A stretch of DNA of 64,000 bases, from assembly GCA_963921825.1 (NCBI GenBank), contig OY997589.1, positions 3,162,001-3,226,000 on the forward strand. Reading direction: 5' to 3'. The position numbers were made by a program, and so were the translations under genes. Of the stretch, positions 31,518 to 42,062 are shown one piece after another (positions within the stretch are counted from its first letter, which is position 1; every line of letters begins with the position of its first letter). The notes under the pieces were generated by a model, which searched no databases, was not told the origin of the DNA, and worked only from the letters and a program-made list of their open reading frames with translations. Source of the DNA: Erodium maritimum (lineage: Eukaryota; Streptophyta; Magnoliopsida; Geraniales; Geraniaceae).

Positions 31518-32420
31518 GGCGGCGATTTGATCGTCTGGAGAAGAAGGCAGAGATTTGGGAATATTGAGGAACCCACATTTCAAGTTGGGAAGGGGAATCC
31601 ATGAAACGGATTTGAGGCCGATTTTGTGAAACCATTTGTGTTCTTCAAAGTTTATGCGAGTATATGTAGTCCATAACATCTGCAGTAGGGTTTTTCTGTC
31701 TAAAATGGACTCAAAAGCTGAATTGCTTTGTCGGTTGGTTGAAATCGGGTTATTTTTAAAGTCGAGTCGGCGTGTTTGTAACAAATCGTTTACGATTCTA
31801 CAGATGTCGTTACATGTCGTTTTTGAAGAGACGACTTTGACCGACCTTTTTAAACGAACGACACGTGGTACGATTCCGCGTAGAGACTCTAGCGAGATTC
31901 GGAGATTCAGAATTTGTGTTTAAAAAAAATAAACAAACAATTTGAAGTCAAATAAACAAACAATGAGGCGGTAGTACCTGCAAACCCTTACGACTAATGA
32001 AACGGTTGTTCCTGCAAACCCTTCAATGGTCTACCTGCTCCTTATTGGTCGAGACGAGGGTGCTTTCCGTCCCTTGCCGGTATTCTCAAAGCTCCATCAG
32101 ACTCCGTAACGCCCTATGATTCCGCAAATCTACCGGCATCGCCCACAACTCTAGCCACCATGTCCTTGACATTACTCCACTCTCGATTCCACCGTCACCA
32201 CGCACAACTCCATCTGCCACAATCTTCACAAACATCGACTGCACTCAACTCGTGACACACAACCCCAACCACTAGAAAGAAGGTGAAGCACAACTCTAAT
32301 CACATAACGAAAAGACTCACGTCCTACGTCTCGAAAAAACACGAACCGGGCCACGGGACGCAATCCAGGCCGTCCTATTGTGCGTACTCTAAAGCCCCAT
32401 TATGCCCTCCTCTTTCTTAA
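31518..32420. other. Spacer between divergent F-box genes
   Basis: A divergent intergenic region between a minus-strand locus and the plus-strand 32.5-kb gene. The frame upstream of the first locus stays open to 31784, and part of it resembles the leaders of other copies. No separate gene is seen. Confidence 0.55.
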
Positions 32421-32426
32421 TATAAA
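32421..32426 (+). promoter_or_regulatory. TATA box of the 32.5-kb F-box gene
   Basis: TATAAA lies 75 bases before the ATG at 32496, a typical plant promoter position. Confidence 0.6.
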
Positions 32427-32495
32427 TGCACCGAGGAACCGAAATTGGGGTTAGTCAAGTGTCTCGACTCTTCACAAGACGATCAGATAGCAGCC

Positions 32496-33671
32496 ATGGA
32501 AGCCCCGAGCAACAAAGCTGCAAGAGACGAAACATCGACTCTCCTACATCTTCCGAGTGACGTGGTGACGGAGATTCTCTGCAGATTACCCATCAAAACC
32601 CTCGCCGGCGCCGCCAAGTGCGTCTGCAAATCGTGGCTCAATCTCATCTCAACCGACGCCGACCTGGCCAAATTGCACCGTCAGAGATCACCCACCACCG
32701 AGCTCCTCCTCCGATCCACCGTCAACACTAGTCCCGCCACCACAACACTCTACTCCGGTAACGTCCTATCTTACATTGGTAGTAATCGTGAGAGTGTTTA
32801 TGAAGTAAAGCACAGTCTTTTATTCAACACTATGATTTTGGGGAAAACAGAGAAGAATCGTCTTGTATTTGCCAATTCGTGTAATGGGTTACTCTGCTTC
32901 CATAGTCTTTATTCTGGGTTCGATGTGATAATCAATCCCATTACCAGCGAGTTCATAACTGTTCCTGAGAGTACAAAATGGAGCACTGAAAGCATACGAA
33001 CTGTTAAATACAAGTTAGGCTTTAGTGAGAAGAAAAATCGATTCAAGCTCTTACGAGCAATGTGTGGAGCTGGTTCTGGTTCATGTAAACAGTTTGCTGA
33101 GATATGCACATTTGAGAAAGGATCTAAATGGAGAGATATCGGAGATTGCCCTTACCCAATTCCCCTAACTTATGGGTTAGAATCAGTAATCCTAGAACAT
33201 AAGATTCATTATGGTTTTGCGCGTTCTGGAAAGATTGTTAATGGTATATCATGTTTTGATTTCGAGAAGGAACAGTTTGGAGTAGTACCAATCCCGTCAT
33301 TACAAGACTGTAATGCTCCATGTTCTTTATTCGGAGTCTTCAGGGGTTGTCTTTCTCTAAGTTGGCATCCGCTTGGAGCAGTTTGTTTTGAGATGTGGGT
33401 GATGAAAGAATATGATGTTGGAGATTCATGGGAAAAACTGTTTTCGATTCATTGGTGTATTGTACCTCTCAAGCAACTTGAAAATGGTGATATACTCATG
33501 ATGTGGAAACGTAAATATATTGTTTTGTACAACCCAAATCCGTATAGGATTAGAACTATATCGTTGGGTGTTAAATGTTCGGAAGTGAGGGCTTATAGTC
33601 CAACTCTTCTTCGCCTCAAGGATGCTATGGCGGGATATGAAGCTTGCATTCACGATGCGAATTCAAGGTAA
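32496..33671 (+). CDS. F-box protein with F-box-associated (FBA) domain
   Basis: The frame gives 391 residues. The F-box lies at about residues 19-60: LPSDVVTEILCRLPIKTLAG, then KCVCKSWLNLIS, the Skp1-binding element of SCF ubiquitin ligases. The rest is the FBA substrate-recognition domain: FANSCNGLLCF, NPITSEFITVP, YKLGFSEKKNRFKLLRA, FDFEKEQFGVVPIPS, GCLSLSWHP, IWVMKEYGVGDSWEK-like and GYEACIHDANSR. I chose the ATG at 32496 over an upstream in-frame non-ATG because paralogues begin ME(A/S)PSN here and it follows the TATA box. It is the only plus-strand member. The stop overlaps a splice donor, so the C-terminus may extend (see 34834). Resembles At3g06240/At3g07870-like proteins; target unknown. 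Confidence 0.88.
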   Translation: MEAPSNKAARDETSTLLHLPSDVVTEILCRLPIKTLAGAAKCVCKSWLNLISTDADLAKLHRQRSPTTELLLRSTVNTSPATTTLYSGNVLSYIGSNRESVYEVKHSLLFNTMILGKTEKNRLVFANSCNGLLCFHSLYSGFDVIINPITSEFITVPESTKWSTESIRTVKYKLGFSEKKNRFKLLRAMCGAGSGSCKQFAEICTFEKGSKWRDIGDCPYPIPLTYGLESVILEHKIHYGFARSGKIVNGISCFDFEKEQFGVVPIPSLQDCNAPCSLFGVFRGCLSLSWHPLGAVCFEMWVMKEYDVGDSWEKLFSIHWCIVPLKQLENGDILMMWKRKYIVLYNPNPYRIRTISLGVKCSEVRAYSPTLLRLKDAMAGYEACIHDANSR

Positions 33672-33778
33672 AATGTCTTGTTAAAAATGTGTGTTTATGT
33701 ACTTGTACTATTGCTTGTTTTGTTGGGATTCTTTTAAATGGTAATACCAAGTAAAAGTAGGACAACAATTTGTTGGAA

Positions 33779-33870
33779 GTCGGGATAGTTGCAAAATGTA
33801 CCCTGATGTGTTTATTTTTGTAGTCATCTTATTTGATAATTATAAAATATGCTTTGAATTTGGGATGAGA
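33779..33870. repeat. Truncated MITE fragment
   Basis: Starts GGGATAGTTGCAAAATGTACC and matches the left end of the MITE at 36238-36632; the right end is missing. It lies in the predicted last intron of the 32.5-kb F-box gene. Confidence 0.5.
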
Positions 33871-34833
33871 AACTCTTCTCCCCGGGGGCTGGGAGGTGAT
33901 GATTCATTTTGTTCTTACCTCTTTCCCAACTTACATTATGTCCACCTTTCGGGTGTCACGATCGATAACTTATAATCTACATGTGGCCATAGCTCGATTC
34001 GGATGGGTCTCGTAAGAAAAGACTAAGCCAATTATATGACAAGATTGGATGAATCTGTGTCGACCAAAGGTCTTAGGGGATAGTCTTCAGGAATCTTCAA
34101 GACTCCAACTATGCACATTGGGAAAACATGCCTGGAACTTGATCACCAAGGCGAATTCACTGATAGGTTGCCTAGTAAACCCTATATATTACCCAAATGA
34201 GGACTCTCAGATCGTAGGGTGAGGCACGAACCCGAGCTATATCAGGACGAGTGTTGGGCGAACCAGGGTTTCATCACTGAGATACTACGCCGATCCCTAG
34301 GAGATGGTCGACCACGACCATTCTTGACACACCTTGGCTCCTAACCCCGGACCCATGCACCCACACCATGTGCTCGGCCCTTGAAGGGGATTTGATTAAC
34401 TCTCTTATGTTGTCCAACCCACATAGGAGGGGCCCCTCGCATTTAGGCCTTATTCTCGCCCCGGGACCAGGCATCTATTTTAGCCATCCCTTATTCACAT
34501 CTCGGGCAGAGGACTCGTGGTATTGGGATGAGGATCCAAAAAACTGGTACACAACGAAGGAAGGTAGGGTACAAAGCCATGTGCCTGTTGGGAGACACCC
34601 CATCCCTCAGGGGAGGGGGCTGCATAATAAGTAAGAATTAAAAATCTAGAATTTTCATCTCCTTCGGTGAAAATTTTAGATTTTTGGGTTCTTTATTTAT
34701 TATTTTTGAATATTGAAAAGAAAGTCAACACATTTGTGATTGTCTAAGTTTTCTGTATGATTGATTAGTCTAATTATGGATTTATTTGGAAGTTGAGTTT
34801 ATTCAAATGGACCTGAGCGATCTCTTGATGCAG
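33871..34833. other. Predicted last intron of the 32.5-kb F-box gene, repeat-filled
   Basis: About 1 kb between the F-box stop/donor and the conserved downstream acceptor. The 33.9-34.6 kb part is GC-richer than its flanks with interrupted frames, and looks like an unidentified transposon fragment. Confidence 0.5.
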
Positions 34834-34915
34834 GAGGAGATGCGAGGAAGGTCAATGAAGGTCAAATTTTCACTCAAGAGGTTGAACAAGAAGCCCGAAA
34901 AATGTAAGTAAGACC
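34834..34915 (+). other. Conserved downstream exon of the 32.5-kb F-box gene
   Basis: The acceptor is TCTTGATGCAG|GAGGAGATGC. Splicing from 33667 would replace the terminal stop and read NSRRRCEEGQ, stopping at 34856-34858. The exon has homologues after the other F-box copies. Confidence 0.5.
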
Positions 34916-35789
34916 CAACAGATATTATTTGAAGTTTTAGTTATTGGAAAGAATTTAGTTATAGTCTTGCTAATTTTCTATTATGAGAGTGTAATCTAGT
35001 TTAAATTTTGAAGTGTAGGAGAAAAGTTAGGGGGCTTCCTTTTATGGAGGTGCTATGAATTCTACCTCAGTAGGTTTTTGATCCCTTATTCATCAATCCA
35101 TATCATAAACAATTCTTCTTTCAGACTTGTTGAAGTCTGTATTCTAAGTTTCAATCTTTAAATTTGTGTTTGTATAGTTAAAAATTAAAATATTTTAAAT
35201 GAAGATCGGCCTGTTGCTATGTAACCGATTTATAAAATTAATGTTTTAAAAGAAAGATTAAAGTTTCTTTACTACGTTTTTGAAATGCTAAAGTTACATG
35301 TTGTATTGAAAATGATGGCTAAATGGTTACTAATACACCATGGCCAATTTTTACTAAACAAGTAATTGTTGTATACTTATCAACATATTCAACCAACATA
35401 ATGAATATGTACACAACAAATGGATGGAAAATTTAGACGGAATGGGTAAATCGTTAAACGTGAAAACATAAAGGTATGCATCAGTTAAAAAAAACATAAG
35501 TATATATCACATAATCGTGACAAGTTGAAGGAAGACAATTATAGTTTTCCCAATAATTAAACAACATACCAAGCCATTTACATAAGCATAACAAAATATT
35601 CATAATTGATGTAGGTTTATCATTTCCAAAATATTCATAATTCATAGCACAGCCATAAAAGGAAGGTCCCTAATTTGTTCTAAACTTTTCTCTCACACTT
35701 AAATAAGATTATACTCACATAATAGAAAATTTACAATTACCACGATTATAACTAAATTCTTCCAAATAACTAACAATTTCTATAGTATC
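34916..35789. other. F-box gene 3' flank, no gene
   Basis: AT-rich DNA between the convergent ends of the 32.5-kb gene and the 36.8-kb fragment. It includes sequence homologous to the distal flanks of other F-box copies. Confidence 0.5.
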
Positions 35790-35840
35790 TGCAGGGTCGT
35801 ATTCAGGACTTCATACTACGTTTTTTTGGGCTTCTTGTTC
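35790..35840 (-). other. Conserved downstream exon of the 36.8-kb F-box fragment
   Basis: TCTTGATGCAG|GAACAAGAAG on the minus strand. Joined in phase it would read RNKKPKKT and stop. It is shorter than in other copies because of an internal deletion. Confidence 0.4.
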
Positions 35841-36237
35841 CTGCATCAAGAGATTGTTCAGTCCATTTGAATAAACTCAACTACCAAACAAAACCATAAC
35901 TAGACTAATCAAGCATACAGAATACTTAGACAATTACAAATGTATTGACTTCAAAGGATAGAGAAGAAAACATTTCCAATCTTTGTAAAGGTACAAGAAA
36001 TGAAAACCATCTAAACATATAACAGATCATAGTTGTGTATTCATATAAAACATAGACAATTACAAATGTATTCACTTCGAAGGATAGAGAAAATAAAACA
36101 TTTCCAATCTTTGTCATGAAACAAGAAACAAAACCATCTAAATATGTAACAGATCATAGTTGTGTATTCATATAGACATAATTATATCGAGGTTCCTATG
36201 TAAGCACATGCAAAACAAAAACAAAATACTTCCCGGG

Positions 36238-36632
36238 GATAATTGCGCAAAATGTACCCTGAGGTATTCACTTTTTGCTAGTTTTAACCCTCTCCTTTGA
36301 TGATTGTAAAAAGTGTAAACTTGTCTTTCTCCATACTCTGTGTAAATTTATTTCAAAATGACGTTTTACCCTTAAATTTTTTTAAATTGAAAAATAATAA
36401 ATAAAAAACCAAAAAATCTAAAATTGTCACCTCATTAAAGGAGATGAAAATTCTGAATTTTTTGTTTTTTACTTACTATTTTTGACAATGGTAATATTGT
36501 TGTTTTGAAACAAATTTACACCGAAGTGCAACAAAAAGGCAAGTTCAAGGAACTTTTTTTTGTAATTATCAAATAAGAGGGCTACAACTTGCAAAAAGTG
36601 AATATATCAGGGTATTGTTTGCAACTATCCCG
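36238..36632. mobile_element. MULE-type MITE in the 3' flank of the F-box fragment
   Basis: GGGATAATTGCGCAAAATG... to ...TTTGCAACTATCCC; same family as 28281-28630. Intact paralogous flanks read GTACTTCCAATAATG, and here TACTTCCCG before and GACTTCAAA after the element look like a decayed 9-bp target duplication. Confidence 0.65.
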
Positions 36633-36810
36633 ACTTCAAACAATGGTTGTTCGACTTTTACATGCTATTACCATTTAAAAGAATCCATTATAACTATAGA
36701 ACAAACCCAAAAGCCCAACTTTCCAAAGCAACATTTTTTTGATCACTTGTGTTCAACAAAACAAGCAATAATGCAAGTATATGAACACACTTTTTTTAAC
36801 AAAAGACATT

Positions 36811-37529
36811 TTACCTTGAATTCGCATTGTGAATGCAAGCTTCATATCCCACCATAGCATCCTTGAGGCGAAGAAGAGTTGGACTATAAGCCCTCACTTC
36901 CGAAAAGTTTTGATCACCATTGGGGGATCAGTATATGACCATTTTCAAGTTGCTTGAGAGGTACAGGACACCCACAATGAATTGAAAACAGTTTTTCCCA
37001 TAAATTTTTCAACACCATATTCCTTCATCGCCTATGTCTCATGAAAATATGCTACAAGCGGACACCAACTTAAAGAAAGACAACCCCTAAAGACTTCGAA
37101 TAAAGAATTTGAAGCATAATAGGCTTGTAATGATGGGGTTGGTACTACTCCAAACTGTTCCTTCTCGAAATCAAAACAAGCTATGCCATTAACAATCAAA
37201 TCAGAACGCACAAAATTATAATGAAGCTTATGTTCTAGGATTACTGATTCTAATACAGCAGTTTGGGAAATTGGGTATGGGCAATCTCCGATATCTCTCC
37301 ATTTAGATCATTTCTCAAATGTGCATATCTCAGCAAATTGTTTAGATGAGTTAGTTCTATATGTTGCTCGTAAGAGCTTGAATCGATTTGTCTTCTCACT
37401 AAAGCCTAACCTGTAATTAATAGTTGGGATGGTTTTAGAGCTCGATTGTGTACTCATAGGAACAGTTATGAACTTGCTGGTAATGTGATTTATTATCACA
37501 GCAGAGCTTATGGCCTGCCCAATGATCAC
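36811..37529 (-). pseudogene. F-box/FBA gene fragment (3' half only)
   Basis: The FBA domain is recognisable from NHITSKFITVPMSTQSSSK to FAEICTFEK, then in scattered frames down to the family end (GYEACIHNANSR) and the stop at 36811. The F-box and first third are missing; homology stops near 37529. Several frame changes and lost codons lie between 36880 and 37310. Clearly a truncated pseudogene of the 39.6-kb type. Confidence 0.85.
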
Positions 37530-37999
37530 TGGGGTCTAAAGCGAGAATTGATCGATGTCTTTTTTCTTTACGAAAGAATATAATAAACAAAATAAGTAAA
37601 CACATTCGTATAGAAAGATTATACTTGATGGTATTGAAAGAATGAGCTTGAACATCTACTTATAACACTCAAAATCTAAAATGAATGATGAAGATTAATT
37701 TCTAATAAGACATCCTCCATGGATAAGATGCACCGTCTAAAATTCTATACAAAAATCTAAAAATTCAATTATTCACATTTATCTATAAACACGATACATT
37801 CATGTCATGTTAAAATATGATAGGTTCAAGATAATTCTAGACAGTTACACCAATTTATGCTAGCTTATATGTGATGTCGTGTATGGCTAACTATCACCAT
37901 CAACTTCTAGAACTTTCTGCCCCGGAAACAATTGTATGATAACGGGAAATAAGACTTGGCCAATCCTATATACATTCTGGTTGCGCGCAAATGAACAAT
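37530..37999. other. Spacer, no gene recognised
   Basis: AT-rich DNA beyond the truncated end of the F-box fragment. No coding signal. Confidence 0.55.
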
Positions 38000-38180
38000 A
38001 TAACCTTGCCCACATGGGTTAGCCTGATGATGAATACCTCTTCACATCTCATTTCTTCTTGAGGTCACATGTTCGAATCCCGATGGGTACATTTGCTTGG
38101 GAGTAAGTGTGGGTGTTGAATGGTGGGTTAAATTAAGATTTCTTTGTATTTCTCTCTGATAAGAAAAAACAAAAAAATAA
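38000..38180 (+). mobile_element. tRNA-derived SINE (candidate)
   Basis: An A-box-like GGTTAGCCTGATGATG is followed about 50 bases later by a B-box-like CATGTTCGAATCCCG. A body of about 70 bases and an A-rich tail (GATAAGAAAAAACAAAAAAA) end it. This is the layout of plant SINEs. Target duplication not resolved. Confidence 0.55.
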
Positions 38181-38264
38181 ACGGTATCACCTCTCAACAT
38201 TCCAACATTGTTGTCCCCCCTTAATAAAGTCCGAGAGCCTGAAAAGGAATGAGAGTACTAAACC

Positions 38265-38465
38265 GTAACCTGATAGAATATCATCCTGCCAATACTTGGT
38301 GGAGCCAGTGCCACCATCGGGTTGGTATGTGGAATGCATCAGCGCACCCCATCGACCCCAACTCCACTCATGGAAAGAGGCGGGGGTGCTTACCAAGGTC
38401 GCCATTTGAATGGAACCCTTTACAAATCCCTCGGCCTCCAATGAGACAGTGTCCGTGTTAAGGAC
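38265..38465. repeat. Repeat shared with 42617-42795
   Basis: Both stretches share GATAGAATATCATCCTG-like, CCCCAACTCCA.TCATGG and TTGAATGGAACCC.TACAAA blocks in the same order and orientation. Function and class unknown. Confidence 0.55.
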
Positions 38466-38924
38466 ATCATCTATTGTCCGGTCCCGAGGCCTGAGAGATC
38501 CACGGCGCCCAAAGACCGTTCCCAAACCGTTCCCAAACGCAATCATTAAATATATTTACTTTAAGGTTACATAACAACAGACCAGTCTTCATCTTTCAAA
38601 ATATATTTACTTTCAGTTGTACAAACTACAAACAAACAAGTTTAAAGATCGAAATTTAGAATACAAACTTCAACAAGTTTGAAAAAATAATTGTTTATGA
38701 TGAGATTGATTGATAAATAATGAAACAACAAACTACTGAAGTAGAATTCATAGCACAACCACAAAAGGAAGCTCCCTAAATTCTTCTAAACTTTTCTCCT
38801 ACACTTGAAATAAGATTATACTCTCTTAATAGAAAATTTACAATTACCACAATTATAACTAAATTCGTCCAAATAACTAACAATTCATATAGTATCTGTA
38901 GCCTGTAGGGTCGTATTCAGGACT

Positions 38925-39028
38925 TTAAACTAAGTGTTTTCGGCTTCTTGTTCAACTTCTTGAATGCAATCTTGGCTTCTTTTTCCCATCTAGTATAGAA
39001 ACTCAATCTCGGTCATGTTCCTCGCATC
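38925..39028 (-). other. Conserved downstream exon of the 39.6-kb F-box gene
   Basis: TTTTGATGCAG|GATGCGAGGAACATG on the minus strand. Joined in phase it reads RMRGT and stops. A three-base deletion at the start (one GAG lost) distinguishes it from other copies. Confidence 0.45.
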
Positions 39029-39254
39029 CTGCATCAAAAGAAAGTTCAAGTCCATTTGAATAAACTCATTTTTCAAGTAAAACCATAACTAGACTAATCA
39101 AGCATACAAAAAACATAGACAATTACAAATGTATTCACTTCAAAGGATAGGGATAAAAAAACATTTCCAATATTTGTCAAGATACAAGAAATGAAAACAT
39201 CTAAATATAAAACATAGTTGTGTGGTTCATATAGACAGAATTATATTAAGGTTA

Positions 39255-39492
39255 CTAGGCATTCACTTTTTGCTAGTTTTAACCCTCTTCTTTGATAATT
39301 ATAAAAAGAATCGTGAACTTGTCTTTTTGTCGTACTCTGTGTAAATTTATTTCAAAATGACGTTTTACTCTTAACATTTTAAAAATAATAATTAAATAAC
39401 CAAAAAATCTAAAATTGTCACATCTCTTAAACGAGATGAAAATTCTGGATTTTTTGTTATTTTTTAAAATGGTAAAATTGTCATTTTCAAAC
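39255..39492. repeat. Truncated MITE fragment
   Basis: Contains CATTCACTTTTTGCTAGTTT and TTTCAAAATGACGTTTTAC, matching the interior of the MITE at 36238-36632. Both termini are missing. Confidence 0.55.
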
Positions 39493-39602
39493 CAAAACCA
39501 AAAGCACAACTTTCCAAAGCAACGTTTCATTTTAAGCACTTGTGTTCAACAAAACAAGCAATAATGCAAGTATATAAACACACATTTTTAACAAAGGACA
39601 TT

Positions 39603-40781
39603 TTACCTTGAATTCGCATCGTGAATGCAAGCTTCATATCCCGCCATAGCATCCTTGAGGCGACGAAAAATTGGCCTATAAGCCCTCATTTCCGAAAACT
39701 TATCATCAGAAGACCATATAGTTCTAGTCCGATTGGAACTTGGGTTATACGAAACAACATATTTATGACTATAAAACATGATCATATCACCATTTTCAAG
39801 TTGCCTAAGAGGTACGGTAGACCCAAAATCAACTGAAAACCGTTTCTCCCAAGAATCTCCAACACCATATTCCTTCATAACCCATATCTCATACGAAACT
39901 GCTCCACGCGGAAGCCAACATAGAGAAAGACAACCCCTCAACACTCCAAACAAAGAATTTGAAGCATTACATCGTTGTCGTGATGAGATTGGTACTACTC
40001 CAAACCGTTCCTCCTCGAAATCAAAACAAGCTATACCAGAACGCGCAAAATCATAATGAAGCTTATGTTCGAGGATTACTGATTCTAATCCTACACTTAG
40101 GCGAATCGGGTAAGGGCAACCCCCAACACTTCTCCAGTTAGATCCTTTCTCAAATGTTAATACGTGAGCAATTTTTTTAGGTGAATCAGCACTACACATT
40201 ACTCGTAACAGTTTGAATCGATTTTTCTTCTCGCTGAAGCCTAACCTGTAATTAACAGTTGGGATGATTTCAGAGCTCCATTTCTTCCTCATGGGAACAG
40301 TTATGAACTCGCCCGTAATGGGATTGATTATCAGAGCAAACCCTAAATCGAAACCATGGAAACAGAGTAACCCATTACAGGAATTGGCAAATCTAAAATC
40401 ATGTCTCATTTTCTTCTTCCCCCAAATGATAGTGTTGTTACTTGTGATATCGAATCTTGGGATGTTAAATAAAAATTTGGGCTTTACTTCATAAACACTA
40501 TCGAATCTAGTGAGGTTACCGGAGTGGAATGTTGCGGAGGCGCGAGTAGCGGTGACGGCGGTTCGGAGGAGGAGCAAGGTGGTGGGTGGTCTCTGACGGT
40601 GCAATTTGGCCAAGTGGGTGTCGCCGGAGACGAGATTGAGCCACGATTTGCAGACGCACCTGGCGTCGCCGAGGGTTTTGAGGGGCAATCGGCAGAGGAT
40701 CTCCGTCACCACGTCACTGGGAAGACGGAGAAGATTCGATGTTTCTTCTCTTGAAGCGTTGTTGTTGCTCGGAGATTCCAT
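39603..40781 (-). CDS. F-box protein with FBA domain
   Basis: Uninterrupted, 392 residues, starting MESPSNNNASREETSN. The F-box is LPSDVVTEILCRLPLKTLGD followed by RCVCKSWLNLVSGDTHLAKL. The FBA domain shows FANSCNGLLCFHGFD, NPITGEFITVPMRKKW, NYRLGFSEKKNRFKLLRV, FDFEEERFGVVPISS, GCLSLCWLP, IWVMKEYGVGDSWEKRFSV and GYEACIHDANSR. It is the closest relative of the 32.5-kb gene and of the truncated 36.8-kb copy: all share single-unit GDSWEK loops and DANSR ends. Likely an SCF substrate receptor. A TATAAA box lies 41-46 bases upstream. The terminal stop overlaps a splice donor, with an acceptor at 39029. Confidence 0.88.
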   Translation of the reverse strand: MESPSNNNASREETSNLLRLPSDVVTEILCRLPLKTLGDARCVCKSWLNLVSGDTHLAKLHRQRPPTTLLLLRTAVTATRASATFHSGNLTRFDSVYEVKPKFLFNIPRFDITSNNTIIWGKKKMRHDFRFANSCNGLLCFHGFDLGFALIINPITGEFITVPMRKKWSSEIIPTVNYRLGFSEKKNRFKLLRVMCSADSPKKIAHVLTFEKGSNWRSVGGCPYPIRLSVGLESVILEHKLHYDFARSGIACFDFEEERFGVVPISSRQRCNASNSLFGVLRGCLSLCWLPRGAVSYEIWVMKEYGVGDSWEKRFSVDFGSTVPLRQLENGDMIMFYSHKYVVSYNPSSNRTRTIWSSDDKFSEMRAYRPIFRRLKDAMAGYEACIHDANSR

Positions 40782-40821
40782 GGCTGCTATGATATTGCTC
40801 TTGTAGAGACTCTTTGGTGCC

Positions 40822-40827
40822 TTTATA
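40822..40827 (-). promoter_or_regulatory. TATA box of the 39.6-kb F-box gene
   Basis: TATAAA on the minus strand, 41 bases upstream of the ATG, giving a very short leader. Confidence 0.5.
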
Positions 40828-40947
40828 ATGGTAAATTTTCAGGCCTAACGGCTATTGCTCTTCTAGAGACTATCAAAGTCTAATAGCTCTTACCCTTTGT
40901 GATGAGTTTGATATCGAAAGCATGACCAAGGTACCAATCAGGAGCAC

Positions 40948-42062
40948 TCACAATAAAACAGAGCACTCCATGCGGGGGGAGGCGATCTCTTGGAGCAAGC
41001 GGAATTCGCAGACAAGTAACACCGAAGTCTCGAATTGTGTCCGATGGTGGCTCTCGATGTTCGACAAACTTTTAATCAATGATGCGTCGATAGGAGTCTC
41101 GACCTTGGCCTTTCGCTTCTCCTTCACCTTCCTTACCCTTGCGGCCTTATGGCCCTCAGGACGACGACCGTGGACGAGTCTTGCCCCCCCTCTCGGCCTC
41201 TTCAGTGACAGCAACGCGAATGTCCATCTCAGACGTTAAAGTGCTAAGACCAGAGGCTCTTGGTGTACGACGACTGCCGGTGCAGATGAAATCCCCTGTG
41301 GTGGTCGAGAACTAGTTCTCAAAACGATGCAACCAGAAAGGCTTTTTTCGCGCAAGGACATACTAGTGCTTCCATACGAACACGTGATCGTACTTCTTGA
41401 CGTACTCCTTCTCCACATCCTTTATGATCTGGTCATCGGATTTACCGGATTGGTAGATGTGCTTGAACTTTGACCAGTGCCCTTATAACATCTTCATCTT
41501 CCGGTTCTTGACGTTCTTGTAGTTTTTCATTGGCCGCTTCGTCCGCGGTGTTTAGTGGGTTATGAGGGTGAGCTCCTTCCGAATGGGGTCCAAAAATACA
41601 ATGCATGTATGGTTGGCCCATTCCTCCGAGTTCTCAGAGTTGTTCAGTCATGCACATATCAACGCGACCTCTTCAGGGCAAGTCCATTTCTGGTAAATAT
41701 GGAGACGTTCAGATTGGTAGGATGGCGTCTCCGCTGGGGGAACACGAATGCGTATGACCGAGGATGGATGCTGAATTCCTGATATAGGCATCCCACTATA
41801 GCCTGACCCCGAGCCGAATGCCCTAATGGCAGAGCTAGAGATTGTCATCCTATTTGGGATGGTGAAGTTGAACCCGAATATGCGTTGAAAAAATTGAACA
41901 CAGGGGAGGGCGGAACCGTCTCTTGATCCGGAAAGGGCACATACTCCTTCTGTTGGCCTTAAAATCGTTTTTCCGTTTCGCACGAATAATGCTGCAAATC
42001 GGGGACGTAGTCCTATTGCAGTTGAACCATGTCAGATACTTTTTGTGGTTGTCATTGGCCAT
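40948..42062 (-). pseudogene. PIF/Harbinger ORF1-like (NAM-associated/trihelix type) relic
   Basis: Minus-strand frames, broken by stops and shifts, give in order KWTCPEEVALICAW, then KNVKNRKMKML, GHWSKFKHIYQSGKSDDQII, YVKKYDHVFVWKH and RKKPFWLHRFEN. RPEGHKAARVRKVKEKRKAK comes last. This order (SANT-like Trp motif, acidic linker, 'F..KHCW/VWKHW' helix, 'RP.G.KAA') is that of the MYB/NAM-associated ORF1 accompanying plant PIF/Harbinger transposases. Ordinary host proteins of similar design exist, but the many breaks and the setting inside the transposon-rich array favour a relic. The upstream stretch to 42350 may be its leader. Confidence 0.6.

Noticed and set aside
32445-32495. Longer N-terminus for the 32.5-kb F-box protein
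   Set aside because: The extension has no ATG of its own; paralogues start at the ATG equivalent to 32496.
38000-38180. Functional tRNA gene
   Set aside because: A- and B-box-like motifs are present but there is no cloverleaf or anticodon stem. The A-rich tail fits a SINE.
40948-42062. Functional NAM-associated or trihelix host transcription factor
   Set aside because: Several stops and frame changes separate the recognisable motifs.
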